Part shown: piece after piece, positions 47,069 to 56,207 of the stretch
Layout: each line of letters begins with the position of its first letter
How positions within the stretch are numbered: the stretch's first letter is position 1
Assembly (NCBI RefSeq): GCF_028912405.1
Contig: NZ_JAKELO010000002.1
Span: 1,249,276 to 1,313,275, forward strand
Length of the DNA stretch: 64,000 nt
Source of the DNA: Methanogenium marinum
Lineage (GTDB): Archaea; Halobacteriota; Methanomicrobia; Methanomicrobiales; Methanomicrobiaceae
Direction: 5' to 3'
Notes under the pieces: generated by a model
Database searches by the model: none
What the model was told of the DNA's origin: nothing
Seen by the model: only the letters and a program-made list of their open reading frames with translations
Translations under genes and position numbers: made by a program

Positions 47069-48622
47069 ATGTACACGTCACGACCAGGAGATCCTGGTAT
47101 TGACCGAAAATACGAAGAGGCCCTAATCGAAGCAGAAACACACATGGGCCAGGTCCACCCTGCACGGGTGGCAGGAGAGGAAATACATGCACGGGAGACT
47201 TTTACCGTCTGGTCACCCATCGGGAAGACACTGAAAACAGGTGTTTTCCAGCAGTGCGGAATGGCAGAGACTGAAGCTGCAATACTGGCAGCAAATGAGA
47301 CCTATGATGACTGGTCGCATACACCGTGGGAGACCCGCTGTGCGTTCATCGATGAAGCAGCCGACCGCTTGGAAGAGGAATATTACCACCTTGCAGCACT
47401 CATCACACTTGAATGTGCAAAGACCAGAAACGAGTCCCTTGCTGAGGTCGGCGAAGCGGTGGCATTGTTGCGTTACCACAGCACTGTTATCCGGGACAAT
47501 GATGGATTTTTACGGTCAATGCCCGCCGATACAGAAACCGACCGCTACGAAAGTGTGATGCGCCCGTTTGGGGCATGGGCTGTCATTTCACCGTTCAACT
47601 TTCCACTTGTTTTGGGGGCAGGGGCAGCAGCTGCAGCCCTTATCACCGGCAATACAGTCATCATGAAACCGGCATCTGCTACGCCATTATCCATGCTCAC
47701 CTTCTGCCGGATTCTTGAAGATGTAGGCATACCCACAGGGGCAGCAAACTGCATCACCGGCAGTGGGCTGGCATTTGGAAAGGCAGTATCCCAGTCGCCT
47801 GGTATTGCAGGACTGACCTTCACCGGATCACGGGATGCCGGCACGTGGCTACGGCAGGAGTTTACCACACACCAACCATATCCTAAACCGGTAATCCTTG
47901 AACTGGGCAGTAAAAATCCCTGTATCGTAACAGCACAGGCTGACCTGAAAAAGGCGGTAGAAGGCGTAATACGGGGTGCATTCGGTTTCAGCGGCCAGAA
48001 ATGCAGCGCCACCTCAAGGGTGTATATCGAACAACCAATCTTCCATACCTTTGTAGAGATGTTGACTGACCAGGCTGCACGCTGCACCTTCGGTGACCCG
48101 CGGCAGAAAGGGATCTTCATGGGCCCGCTCATTGACAGTGCGGCAAAAGAACGGTTTGATGCGGCGGTTGCATCTGTTTCTGCTGCCGGGGGGTATATTC
48201 TTCTTGGTGGCCGGAGTTTCTATGGAACAGAAACTCAGGGAGCGTATTTCGCCGAACCAACCATTGTAACCGGCATTCCACATGACCATCCGGTGATGAA
48301 AAACGAACTCTTTGTTCCTCTGGTGGCACTGGCCACATTCACCGGAATAGAAGAGGGCATCAGACTTGCAAATGACACAGAATTTGGCCTGACTGCAGGC
48401 ATCTTCTCAGAAAAACCAGAAGAAGTGGAAGAGTTCTTCTCCCATATCCGATTCGGAGTCTGTTATGCCAACCGAAAAGATGGAGCGACCACCGGCGGAT
48501 GGCCGGAGTACCAGTCATTCGGCGGGTGGAAAGGTAGTGGTTCAACCGGGCGTGGAGTGGGAGGACCTTACTATCTCCTCTCTTACATGCGTGAACAGGC
48601 ACAAACGAGGCTTGCAAAATGA
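47069..48622 (+). CDS. Delta-1-pyrroline-5-carboxylate dehydrogenase (aldehyde dehydrogenase family)
   Basis: 517 residues. It oxidises P5C/glutamate semialdehyde to glutamate with NAD(P)+. NAD-site block VISPFNFPL, catalytic Glu in LELGSKNP and catalytic Cys in GFSGQKCSATSR; length and C-terminus (SFGGWKGSGSTGRGVGG) fit P5CDH. GGAAG precedes ATG 47069; earlier in-frame starts at 46976 and 47030 fall at or beside the G run and are less likely. Overlap with the proline dehydrogenase gene supports the assignment over other aldehyde dehydrogenases. Confidence 0.88.
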   Translation: MYTSRPGDPGIDRKYEEALIEAETHMGQVHPARVAGEEIHARETFTVWSPIGKTLKTGVFQQCGMAETEAAILAANETYDDWSHTPWETRCAFIDEAADRLEEEYYHLAALITLECAKTRNESLAEVGEAVALLRYHSTVIRDNDGFLRSMPADTETDRYESVMRPFGAWAVISPFNFPLVLGAGAAAAALITGNTVIMKPASATPLSMLTFCRILEDVGIPTGAANCITGSGLAFGKAVSQSPGIAGLTFTGSRDAGTWLRQEFTTHQPYPKPVILELGSKNPCIVTAQADLKKAVEGVIRGAFGFSGQKCSATSRVYIEQPIFHTFVEMLTDQAARCTFGDPRQKGIFMGPLIDSAAKERFDAAVASVSAAGGYILLGGRSFYGTETQGAYFAEPTIVTGIPHDHPVMKNELFVPLVALATFTGIEEGIRLANDTEFGLTAGIFSEKPEEVEEFFSHIRFGVCYANRKDGATTGGWPEYQSFGGWKGSGSTGRGVGGPYYLLSYMREQAQTRLAK

Positions 48623-49449
48623 GCGCCATGATGAAGAGCATACAGCACACAAAAAACAGATGGCATCTCCCGGGGCTGGAGGAGGCAGTGTCCTGGTGCA
48701 AGGCATGTAATGAACGGGGCATCGCCTGTAATATGCATCCCCTTGGTGAGTTTGTAGAAGATCAGGATGCAGCAGAGGATGCCGCACGTACATACGAGGA
48801 CTGTATCTCAGCTATCCATACTCATCGCCTGAACGCATCGGTGGCAGTCAAACCTTCCGCAATCGGTGTCGCACTCCAGACAGAGACATTTCACGAATAT
48901 CTCGAACAGATCCTTTCCTATGCAATGGCAAAACGCGTGCCGGTAGGAATCGATATGGAGGGCACACCTCTGGTAAAAGACACAATTGAAGGTGCTTTCC
49001 AGGCAGCAGAACACGGATACTCCTTTACCCTCTCACTTCAGGCATATCTGAAACGGACGCCGGTAGACATCAATAGGGCCGCAGAAGAAGGCATTCCCGT
49101 GCGCCTTGTGAAAGGGGCATATATCGGTGATCTCAACCAGCATGATGAAATAATATCAGCACTCCGGACGCAGGCATTTCTTATCTCGCGCAGGCATCCG
49201 CAGTTCTCTGTCGGCACCCAGGACGCAGATCTGATCCGGTGGTTACAGGAATCGATCCCTGAAGCACGATCACGCATTACCTTTGGATTTCTAAAGGGGT
49301 TGGGAACCGAAACGATGCTAGGGATGGCAAACTCAGGATGGAAGGTACATGAATACCTGCCATATGGGAATGACAACGGAGGGTACGACCGCAGGCGCGA
49401 AATTTACCTTGCCGCCCTTGCAAGTGCACGGATACGGCCGCTGGTCTGA
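48619..49449 (+). CDS. Proline dehydrogenase
   Basis: 276 residues, the compact form of the FAD barrel. Core blocks: NASVAVKPSAIGV, VPVGIDMEG, FTLSLQAYLKRT, VRLVKGAY and GTQDADLI; the end YLPYGNDNGGYDRRRE holds the substrate-binding Arg residues (family YVPYG...YxxRR). It oxidises proline to P5C, passing electrons to an unknown acceptor. ATGA overlap with the upstream gene gives a two-gene proline-to-glutamate unit. Confidence 0.92.
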   Translation: MSAMMKSIQHTKNRWHLPGLEEAVSWCKACNERGIACNMHPLGEFVEDQDAAEDAARTYEDCISAIHTHRLNASVAVKPSAIGVALQTETFHEYLEQILSYAMAKRVPVGIDMEGTPLVKDTIEGAFQAAEHGYSFTLSLQAYLKRTPVDINRAAEEGIPVRLVKGAYIGDLNQHDEIISALRTQAFLISRRHPQFSVGTQDADLIRWLQESIPEARSRITFGFLKGLGTETMLGMANSGWKVHEYLPYGNDNGGYDRRREIYLAALASARIRPLV

Positions 49450-49570
49450 AAAAACTGATTCATCTCCGGCAATAACCCCCCCATATTTCACCTGATCAAC
49501 AAAAATGTATACTATTACTAACAGATTATAAGGTGAATGCCAGATGCATCCACATGCTATGGAGACGAGC

Positions 49571-49651
49571 ATGAAAACAGACACCACAATCATTGAAATC
49601 TTCACCTTGTTCCTGGTCATTGGAATTTTAGCCTGCCCTGAATTCCTCTGA
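49571..49651 (+). CDS. 26-residue hydrophobic mini-protein (candidate)
   Basis: ATG preceded by GGAGACGAGC. The product has a short polar start and one hydrophobic helix (IIEIFTLFLVIGILA). It lies in a spacer of almost 590 bp after the proline dehydrogenase gene. Together with the hairpin just downstream it could be a small expressed transcript. Confidence 0.35.
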   Translation: MKTDTTIIEIFTLFLVIGILACPEFL

Positions 49652-49674
49652 ATCTACAGGATATGACCACATCT

Positions 49675-49699
49675 CCCCCGCATAATCGTCATGCGGGGG
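49675..49699 (+). terminator. Stable hairpin after the mini-ORF
   Basis: CCCCCGCAT-AATCGTC-ATGCGGGGG: a perfect 9-bp GC-rich stem with a 7-nt loop, 23 bp after the mini-ORF stop. Possible terminator or RNA-stabilising element. The rest of 49700-50037 shows no gene. Confidence 0.45.
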
Positions 49700-50037
49700 A
49701 TGCACACCCACCATCTGATACAGACATAATCCTGCAGGGACACATGTCAATCAGGAAGTGGAGAAAAAGAACATTCTCAGAAAGAATTATGAATCCTGCA
49801 GGAGAATTTCAATCCAGAATCAGCCCCTCCCCCATATGTCGCCCGCCCCAACAGGAGAACGTCTGTATACCAACAAAACATACAGACAATTCCTCCCGGA
49901 TGTGACGAATCACTACACCTTTCGCCTTCTCTTCAAAATACATACTATTTTTTTTCTGTCAACCCTCGCAGATTCGGTAAAGGTAATTATCCCTTCAACA
50001 CCAGATTCTTGGTATGCGCCCTGAGGAACAACCACAT

Positions 50038-51273
50038 ATGCAGTACCGTACAGTTCCTAAAACAGGTGACCAGCTCTCAATACTGGGGTTTGGGGCAATG
50101 CGTCTCCCCACAAAGGGGCGGGCCATCGATGAAGAACGGGCTACCGCTCTCATTCATGCAGCATTCGATGGCGGTGTGAATTATATCGATACCGCCGTAC
50201 CCTACCATATGGGTGCCTCGGAGGCATTCGTCGGCCGGGTGATTGACAGGAAATACCGCGGAAAGGTTAAGGTGGCAACCAAACTACCGCCGTGGACCAC
50301 ACACAGCCGCACTGATATGGATGCGACTCTCAAAGCACAGTGTTCCCGCCTGCAGACTCATTCCATCGATTATTATCTTCTGCACAGTCTGAACCGGGAA
50401 AACTGGGAAAAATTCCTCGCTCTGGGTGTGATGGACTTCCTTGACGAGGCCGAAGCAAGCGGGAGGATACAAAATGCCGGGTTCTCCTTTCACGGCGACC
50501 TTGAGACATTCCGTGAAATCGTGGACGCAAGGGACTGGAAATTTTGCCAAATCCAGTACAATATTCTTGATGAAGAACATCAGGCAGGAACAAAAGGACT
50601 CCGTTATGCTGCCAAAAACGATCTTGCCGTAATGATAATGGAACCGCTGCGGGGCGGTATGCTCGCAAACGCCGTCCCACCCAAAGCAGAGGCATGGTAT
50701 CGTACTGCCACGGTGAAACGAAGCCCCGCCGCCCATGCCCTGCGCTGGGTGATGAATCATCCTGAGGTGACCGTTGTCCTCTCCGGGATGAATCATGAAG
50801 GGCATCTCAGAGAGAACCTGAAGATTGCCCGGGATACACTGCCTGGAACCCTCAGCCCGGATGAAGAGACAATGGTGGCAGGGGCACGGGATGCGTGGCG
50901 GCAGGCAATGCGGGTTCCCTGCACAGGATGTGGCTATTGTATGCCCTGTCCATACGGCGTGAATATCCCGGAGTGTTTTAATCTCTGGAACAACCACTCT
51001 TTGAGGGAACAGAGGCGGGGAACCAAAACTGAGTATGCCGCCCGCCTTGGAGGGGCACTGGGAGATGCACCCGGAAACGCCGGACTTTGTCAGAACTGCG
51101 GAAGATGCCTGACACACTGTCCGCAGGAGATCCCCATCACGGACGCACTCAGAGAGATACAACAGGAATATGAAGGCCCGTTATGGGGAGCACGGAGAGC
51201 CGTCATCTCCCATGCCGCCGGGATCGGAACACGCATTCTGGCACACCGGGCACACAGAAAACAGGGCAGATAA
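50038..51273 (+). CDS. Aldo/keto reductase with C-terminal ferredoxin domain (second copy)
   Basis: 411 residues with the layout of the 14536 gene: AKR barrel with NYIDTAVPYHMG, then CTGCGYCMPC and CQNCGRCLTHC for two possible [4Fe-4S] clusters, plus an extra basic tail of about 25 residues. GAGGAAC precedes ATG 50038. The two copies differ at many positions, so the duplication is not recent. Confidence 0.87.
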   Translation: MQYRTVPKTGDQLSILGFGAMRLPTKGRAIDEERATALIHAAFDGGVNYIDTAVPYHMGASEAFVGRVIDRKYRGKVKVATKLPPWTTHSRTDMDATLKAQCSRLQTHSIDYYLLHSLNRENWEKFLALGVMDFLDEAEASGRIQNAGFSFHGDLETFREIVDARDWKFCQIQYNILDEEHQAGTKGLRYAAKNDLAVMIMEPLRGGMLANAVPPKAEAWYRTATVKRSPAAHALRWVMNHPEVTVVLSGMNHEGHLRENLKIARDTLPGTLSPDEETMVAGARDAWRQAMRVPCTGCGYCMPCPYGVNIPECFNLWNNHSLREQRRGTKTEYAARLGGALGDAPGNAGLCQNCGRCLTHCPQEIPITDALREIQQEYEGPLWGARRAVISHAAGIGTRILAHRAHRKQGR

Positions 51274-51292
51274 TTCAGGGACGTGACAGATA

Positions 51293-51895
51293 ATGCAGGA
51301 ATTAATGATTGAATGGAATGGCAGAAACGTAACCATTGACGGCAAGATACCGACAGATACTGACCAATTCGTTGAGACACTCACAGATGATATCTGGAAG
51401 TTCAGCGGATATACCATCACCAGCGGATATGCAGCATCCCTCTTTGGGTATACCGGACAGTGTAATGAAGTGGAGTTCACCCTCCCGATACTGTGCCTCG
51501 ACCGCTTTTACTCCATGATAGAATCGCTCTATGAAGCTGGGTATCATATGATGAGTCCCGGAGACGGCGAAGAGTTGTTCCGTCTCTTCATATCCGGTGC
51601 GGGTGTACGCATCGCACGCGATGACAAATTCTTCCCCAATGTATCCCTCCGGGCAAACCCACGGGACAGTGACCGCTACGCCTATCTGAAACGGCTGAAG
51701 GTTATGGTGAACGGGAAACGTTTCTTTGTCGCACCCCTCGAACTCCTTATTCCGTTCATCCTAATGCCAGGTGACCGCGGTACGTCCGAAGAGGTTGCAT
51801 ATCTCTATAATACCTGCAAAGAAAATATCAATGAAACCGACCTGAAAAACTGGATGGATCATCTCGGGGTTGACCAAAGTCTTCTTCCGGAATAA
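51293..51895 (+). CDS. Uncharacterised protein, faintly nucleotidyltransferase-like
   Basis: 200 residues. SGYAASLFGYTGQCNEVEF followed later by PLELLIPFILMPGDRGTSEEVAYL recalls the layout of AbiEii-type nucleotidyltransferases, but the catalytic GS...DxD pattern is not clear. It lies 19 bp after the aldo/keto reductase. No toxin-antitoxin partner is evident. Confidence 0.5.
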   Translation: MQELMIEWNGRNVTIDGKIPTDTDQFVETLTDDIWKFSGYTITSGYAASLFGYTGQCNEVEFTLPILCLDRFYSMIESLYEAGYHMMSPGDGEELFRLFISGAGVRIARDDKFFPNVSLRANPRDSDRYAYLKRLKVMVNGKRFFVAPLELLIPFILMPGDRGTSEEVAYLYNTCKENINETDLKNWMDHLGVDQSLLPE

Positions 51896-51958
51896 TTCTT
51901 TTTTAGAGGGGAGCAGGATAGGTTTCCGGGATGGACAAAAAGTGGACGTCTATACATT

Positions 51959-52249
51959 TTATTGATATTTAATATCCAACTGTTCCAGCGTCTTTTTTGC
52001 CAGGTCTCTCAGCGTCCTGGGAGGTGCACTCTCACGAATGCTAAACATTGCGTCTAAAGTTTTGGAAAATGTTGTATCATCCCCATTCATTTTGGCAAAA
52101 CGTACAAATCCAGCTAATTCATGAGATATCCCCATGATTGCGTCTTCATTACCATTTTCCAAACATACGTTGCCCATGCCTTCAATCATCCTAAGAACCC
52201 GATCAACATACATTTCAATCTGAGGGGAGGGAGTTTGTATTGCACTCAT
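51959..52249 (-). CDS. Small helical hypothetical protein
   Basis: 96 residues, predicted all-helical, no motif recognised. It lies between the unknown gene above and the tandem repeat array. AT-rich compared with neighbours. Confidence 0.45.
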   Translation of the reverse strand: MSAIQTPSPQIEMYVDRVLRMIEGMGNVCLENGNEDAIMGISHELAGFVRFAKMNGDDTTFSKTLDAMFSIRESAPPRTLRDLAKKTLEQLDIKYQ

Positions 52250-52279
52250 TAAAATGGATAAAATATCATGCGAGAACTG

Positions 52280-53250
52280 GATAGGTAAGGTTTTCCACCC
52301 TATTTTACCCCAACCCAGAGGAAATTTGGGGCTGAAACGGGGTATTTTCAGATCATATTTCCTGCAGGAAAATAACAGCCGGGAGGCTTTCTATTTGCTC
52401 AAATTACGATAAATTGCGGACTAATAAAGGGTCACATTTGATAGATATTTTAGGAGGATTTTATGGGTTGTCCCGGTTGAAAACAGCCCGCTCCGGGCTT
52501 CTGTGTGGATACATTTTTCTACGCTTTTTCACGTATCCCCACCCTTTCCGATTCCCTGTATTAGGGGATTGAAGGATAGGATGGACGTATTTTTGTGTCA
52601 TCGTTTCCACCAGGAAATGACCATTGGAATGCCGGTTATTTGCCGAAAATAGGGAGAATCGTGGACTATTAAGGGGTCGCCGTTGATGGATATTTTGAGA
52701 GGGTGTATGGACTGTCTTAACTGAGATCTGCCCGCTCCGGCCTGTTGTGTGGATGCATTTTTCTATGTTTTTTCACGCACACCTACCCTTTTTCATTCCC
52801 TGCGTTAGGGGATTAAAGGCTAGAATGAACGGATTTTTGGACTCACATTCCTGTTGGGAAATGATGGCCGTAATACCTGCCATTAGCCAAAAATATGGAT
52901 TATTGTGGACTAATAAAGGGTCACCATTGATGGAAATTTTGAGAGGGTGTATGGACTGTCTTAACTGAGATCTGCCCGCTCCGGCCTGTTGTGTGGATGC
53001 ATTTTCCTATATTTTTTCACGCACACCTACCCTTTTTAATTCCCTGCGTTAGGGGATTAAAGGCTAGAATGAACGGATTTTCGGACTCACATTCCTGTTG
53101 GGAAATGATGGCCGTAATACCTGCCATTAGCCAAAAATATGGATTATTGTGGACTAATAAAGGGTCACCATTGATGGAAATTTTGAGAGGGCGTATGTAC
53201 TGTCTTAACTGAAATCTGCCCGCTCCGGCCTGTTGTGTGGATACGTTTTT
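52280..53250 (+). repeat. Tandem array of 244-bp repeats
   Basis: The marker CTAATAAAGGGTCAC recurs at 52421, 52666 (as CTATTAAGGGGTCGC), 52910 and 53154, giving periods of 245, 244 and 244 bp. The 52666 and 52910 units are about 95 percent identical. The 52421 unit is clearly diverged, a faint half-unit can be traced from about 52280, and the array ends in a partial unit near 53250. No indels separate the best units. Each carries a short GTG-started frame, but I see no evidence it is translated. Confidence 0.9.
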
Positions 53251-53456
53251 TTTGGCAAATATCCGCAGGAAAGGTCATTTATGCACCATTTGGCCTTCAA
53301 TGAAACAATTTTTCCCAAAGTAATGCAAATCATGCACCTCATCTACAGGATTTCTACAAGGCAAATAACACCTCAGAACCCAGATTATTCCCCTTCAAAC
53401 GCTCCCCTCCTAAATACAAACACATATCTCCAAATCCCTAACAACAACTAACTAAT

Positions 53457-54524
53457 ATGCCAGAGTCAACCACCACCATTCAAAAATATAAGGAATCACC
53501 AATAGGGCCCCTGCGTTCACTCGTTGCAGGCGCTGCCCTCTTCGTGATTCTTGTCGGGATCACGATGTTTACAGATGTTTTTTCTGTTATCCTGCTGGGA
53601 CTTGTGATGGCGTTTCTCGCCGCTCCCATGCTCGTCTGGCTGCAGGGGAAAAATATCCCAATCTGGGCAGGCACCGGCATAATCACCCTGTTCTATCTCC
53701 TTATAGGAGTCGGCCTCTTTGTGCTCTCGGCTGCCTCACTCGTCGTCTTTGCCGGGGAACTACCGGAATACCAGGAAGAACTGAACGCAAACCTCACCGG
53801 ACTTACCACACTTCTGGGTTCATATGGCATCTCTCTCTCTGACATAATCGGGCCGGACACAATTAAACTCCAGTCCTTCATTGAACCCGCGATGACGATA
53901 GCAGGCGACATCTCATCAGTGATTGTCAACGGATTCTTTGTCCTCGTGGTAACAGCATTTATCCTTCTCGAACTGCCTACGTTGCAGGAGAAACTGAACC
54001 GTTCATTTGGCCCGGAAAGCAGCGTCAGTCGTAACCTGCCCACTCTTATCCGCAACACCTATGATGTCATGGTTGTGCGGACAAAGACCAATGTCGTCCT
54101 CGGTGGCTCTCTTGGGGCATTCCTCTATATCATCGGTGTTGACCTTGCCATTCTCTGGGGAGTCCTCGCCATCATCCTCAGTTATATTCCCTATATCGGT
54201 CTCTTCATCGCCTGCATACCTGCTGTTATCCTTGCATGGCTGCAGTTCGGCTGGGGGGGCGTCATTCTCGTCCTCGCAGGGATTGCCATCCTCAACTTCG
54301 TCGTTGAGAACATTGTCTTTGCAAAAATCGCCGCAAATGACATGCGGCTCACCCCGCTCGCAGTCGTTATTGCCCTGTTAATCTGGACGGCAGTCCTGGG
54401 CATCGTCGGCATGTTCCTCGCCATTCCCCTCACTGTCATCTTCCGGACTCTGCTTGCAGGAGATGAGCGCACCCGCTGGCTTGCCATCCTGATGAGTGAC
54501 GATGAGGCAGACGCAAGCGTCTGA
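53457..54524 (+). CDS. AI-2E-family transporter
   Basis: 355 residues with about eight membrane segments: an N-terminal pair, a soluble-helix region (EYQEELNANLTGL), and a C-terminal block with ILSYIPYIGLFIACIPAVILAWLQFG, the family signature. Members export autoinducer-2 or act as Na+/H+ antiporters; which applies in an archaeon is unknown. Confidence 0.88.
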   Translation: MPESTTTIQKYKESPIGPLRSLVAGAALFVILVGITMFTDVFSVILLGLVMAFLAAPMLVWLQGKNIPIWAGTGIITLFYLLIGVGLFVLSAASLVVFAGELPEYQEELNANLTGLTTLLGSYGISLSDIIGPDTIKLQSFIEPAMTIAGDISSVIVNGFFVLVVTAFILLELPTLQEKLNRSFGPESSVSRNLPTLIRNTYDVMVVRTKTNVVLGGSLGAFLYIIGVDLAILWGVLAIILSYIPYIGLFIACIPAVILAWLQFGWGGVILVLAGIAILNFVVENIVFAKIAANDMRLTPLAVVIALLIWTAVLGIVGMFLAIPLTVIFRTLLAGDERTRWLAILMSDDEADASV

Positions 54525-54543
54525 AAAAAAGATTTCTTTTTTT
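54523..54543. terminator. Bidirectional A/T terminator between convergent genes
   Basis: GAAAAAAAGATTTCTTTTTTT gives a T7 run on the plus strand and a T7 run on the minus strand, between the convergent AI-2E gene and PAS kinase. Oligo-T tracts are the usual archaeal termination signal. Confidence 0.6.
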
Positions 54544-54551
54544 CCTCTGTT

Positions 54552-56009
54552 TTATGAAGGGATGTGATGGTTCCTTCGCATCTTCCAGTTCTGCTGTGGT
54601 ACGAACAGAGAGAAGACAGCACCATTCCCTTCTGTACCAGTCTCACGGATAGTGATGCCCGTGACAGAGAGAATTTCTCGTGAAAGATACAATCCATAGC
54701 GGGTCTGGATACCAATCCCACGGGAAAATACCTTATTTTTCCGGTCGTCAGTGATACCGATACCGTCATCTGACACATCAATTACCGCCGTGCCGTCTTC
54801 CTCTGTCCTGCACGAGACAGTAAGGGTGGTTACGTCACCACCGTGCTGAACAGCATTCATGAAGAGTTCATGTACCACCCGCTCCAGCATTGGGTCAGCA
54901 TATACCATTAGGGATTTACAGGTACACGTAACCGTGAGATGGGTAAATTCAGACATCCCACCCATCAGGATCACCAGGTTACCAATATCCTGCCAGGCAG
55001 GTGGCTGTGATCCAAGATCTTCGTAGTCACGGGTGAAACCAATCTGGCGCTCAATGGTAACCGCCGCATCATTTATTTTCGAGAGCTGCACCCATGTATC
55101 CGAATCAACGGGTACCTCACCTGTCATCTCCATGATGTCAAAAAGCATACGGATGACCGTCACCTGGTTAAGGATGTCATGCCGGGTAACAGAGGAAAGC
55201 GTCGTGATCTTCTTTTGCGCCTCACGAATGGCATCATTTATTTTGACTGCATCTGTGATGTCCTGGTGGACACCCACCACCCGCAACACCGGCTCATCCT
55301 CAGGACTCCAGAACACCTGCCACTGTGAACGGATCCAGACCCAGGTGCCATTCTTGTGCTGCAGACGCATCTCATGAGAACCAGTCGGGTTTTTACCCTT
55401 ACTCCAACCAGAAAACAGGCTGAAAAACGCATCACGATCGTCCGGGTGCACATATTGCATAAAACGCTCTGAGGTAAGGGGCAGCAGATCCTCCAGTCGG
55501 TAGCCAACCATCCTTGCCCAGCGCCCGTCCACTATCATCTCACCCGAACGGAGATTCATATCCCAGGTTCCAAGATCAGCACACTGAAGAGCCAGATCGA
55601 GCCGCTCCTCATCACTCCGTGTCGAACACGGGGCGTTCACTGTTCCGGAAACCGGTGTCAGATAAATGAAATACCTTTCTTTTTCATCCTCTGTCGCACA
55701 GGAGACCATGACATCGAGGGAAGTCCCCGCATTCATCAGGCCAGAAGGGAGAGCAGAATACGAAAATGTCCCGGTTTCCCGTATCCGGGAAGAGAGGTCA
55801 CCCCAACTACCCACTCTTATGGAGAAAAGAAACGAACAAAATGGTTTCTGGAATAGATCATCCAGAGATTCCTTACCGAGAGTCCGGGCCGCCGCTGCAT
55901 TTGCCCAGATTATCTTCCCACCCACATCTGCAATGAGCATGGCGTGAGGTGCATTCTCACAGAATCCACGGCATATATCCGGTAGTGGCATACTCTCTCT
56001 TACAGACAA
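54552..56009 (-). CDS. Soluble PAS-PAS sensor histidine kinase
   Basis: 485 residues, no membrane segment. Two PAS domains (about 10-125 and 135-260, the second with a PAC motif) are followed by a kinase core: SVTRHDILNQVTVIR, ELFMNAVQHGG (N box), DDGIGITDDRKNKVF and a shortened G2 box (GIGIQTRYGLYLSRE, without the GLGL of the other two). TTG 56009 follows GGTGATC at ideal spacing; ATG 55991 is an alternative. It is divergent from the NRAMP-LYT operon and could be its signalling partner; that is inference. Confidence 0.85.
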   Translation of the reverse strand: MSVRESMPLPDICRGFCENAPHAMLIADVGGKIIWANAAAARTLGKESLDDLFQKPFCSFLFSIRVGSWGDLSSRIRETGTFSYSALPSGLMNAGTSLDVMVSCATEDEKERYFIYLTPVSGTVNAPCSTRSDEERLDLALQCADLGTWDMNLRSGEMIVDGRWARMVGYRLEDLLPLTSERFMQYVHPDDRDAFFSLFSGWSKGKNPTGSHEMRLQHKNGTWVWIRSQWQVFWSPEDEPVLRVVGVHQDITDAVKINDAIREAQKKITTLSSVTRHDILNQVTVIRMLFDIMEMTGEVPVDSDTWVQLSKINDAAVTIERQIGFTRDYEDLGSQPPAWQDIGNLVILMGGMSEFTHLTVTCTCKSLMVYADPMLERVVHELFMNAVQHGGDVTTLTVSCRTEEDGTAVIDVSDDGIGITDDRKNKVFSRGIGIQTRYGLYLSREILSVTGITIRETGTEGNGAVFSLFVPQQNWKMRRNHHIPS

Positions 56010-56207
56010 ACGTGATCACCCCTCCCAGACGGACAGGAACTGAATATTTTCAAAAACAGGAGCTGAACCGACCTGTGCACACATAATAATCAATACTACG
56101 CTGACAGACTAAAAAAGGTTCATCATCAAATCACCGGATGTACCGATTTCATCATCCTTAAGTGTCCCTGAAAAGAGACTATTCTATAATTCTAAAGAGA
56201 CACAGAG

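Noticed and set aside
49663..49905. 80-codon frame after the mini-ORF
   Set aside because: Low-complexity composition, runs through the GC hairpin, no ribosome site.
52747..53212. Two 73-codon frames in the tandem repeats
   Set aside because: They recur only because the DNA repeats; the diverged copy has a stop within the frame and there is no ribosome site or family match.
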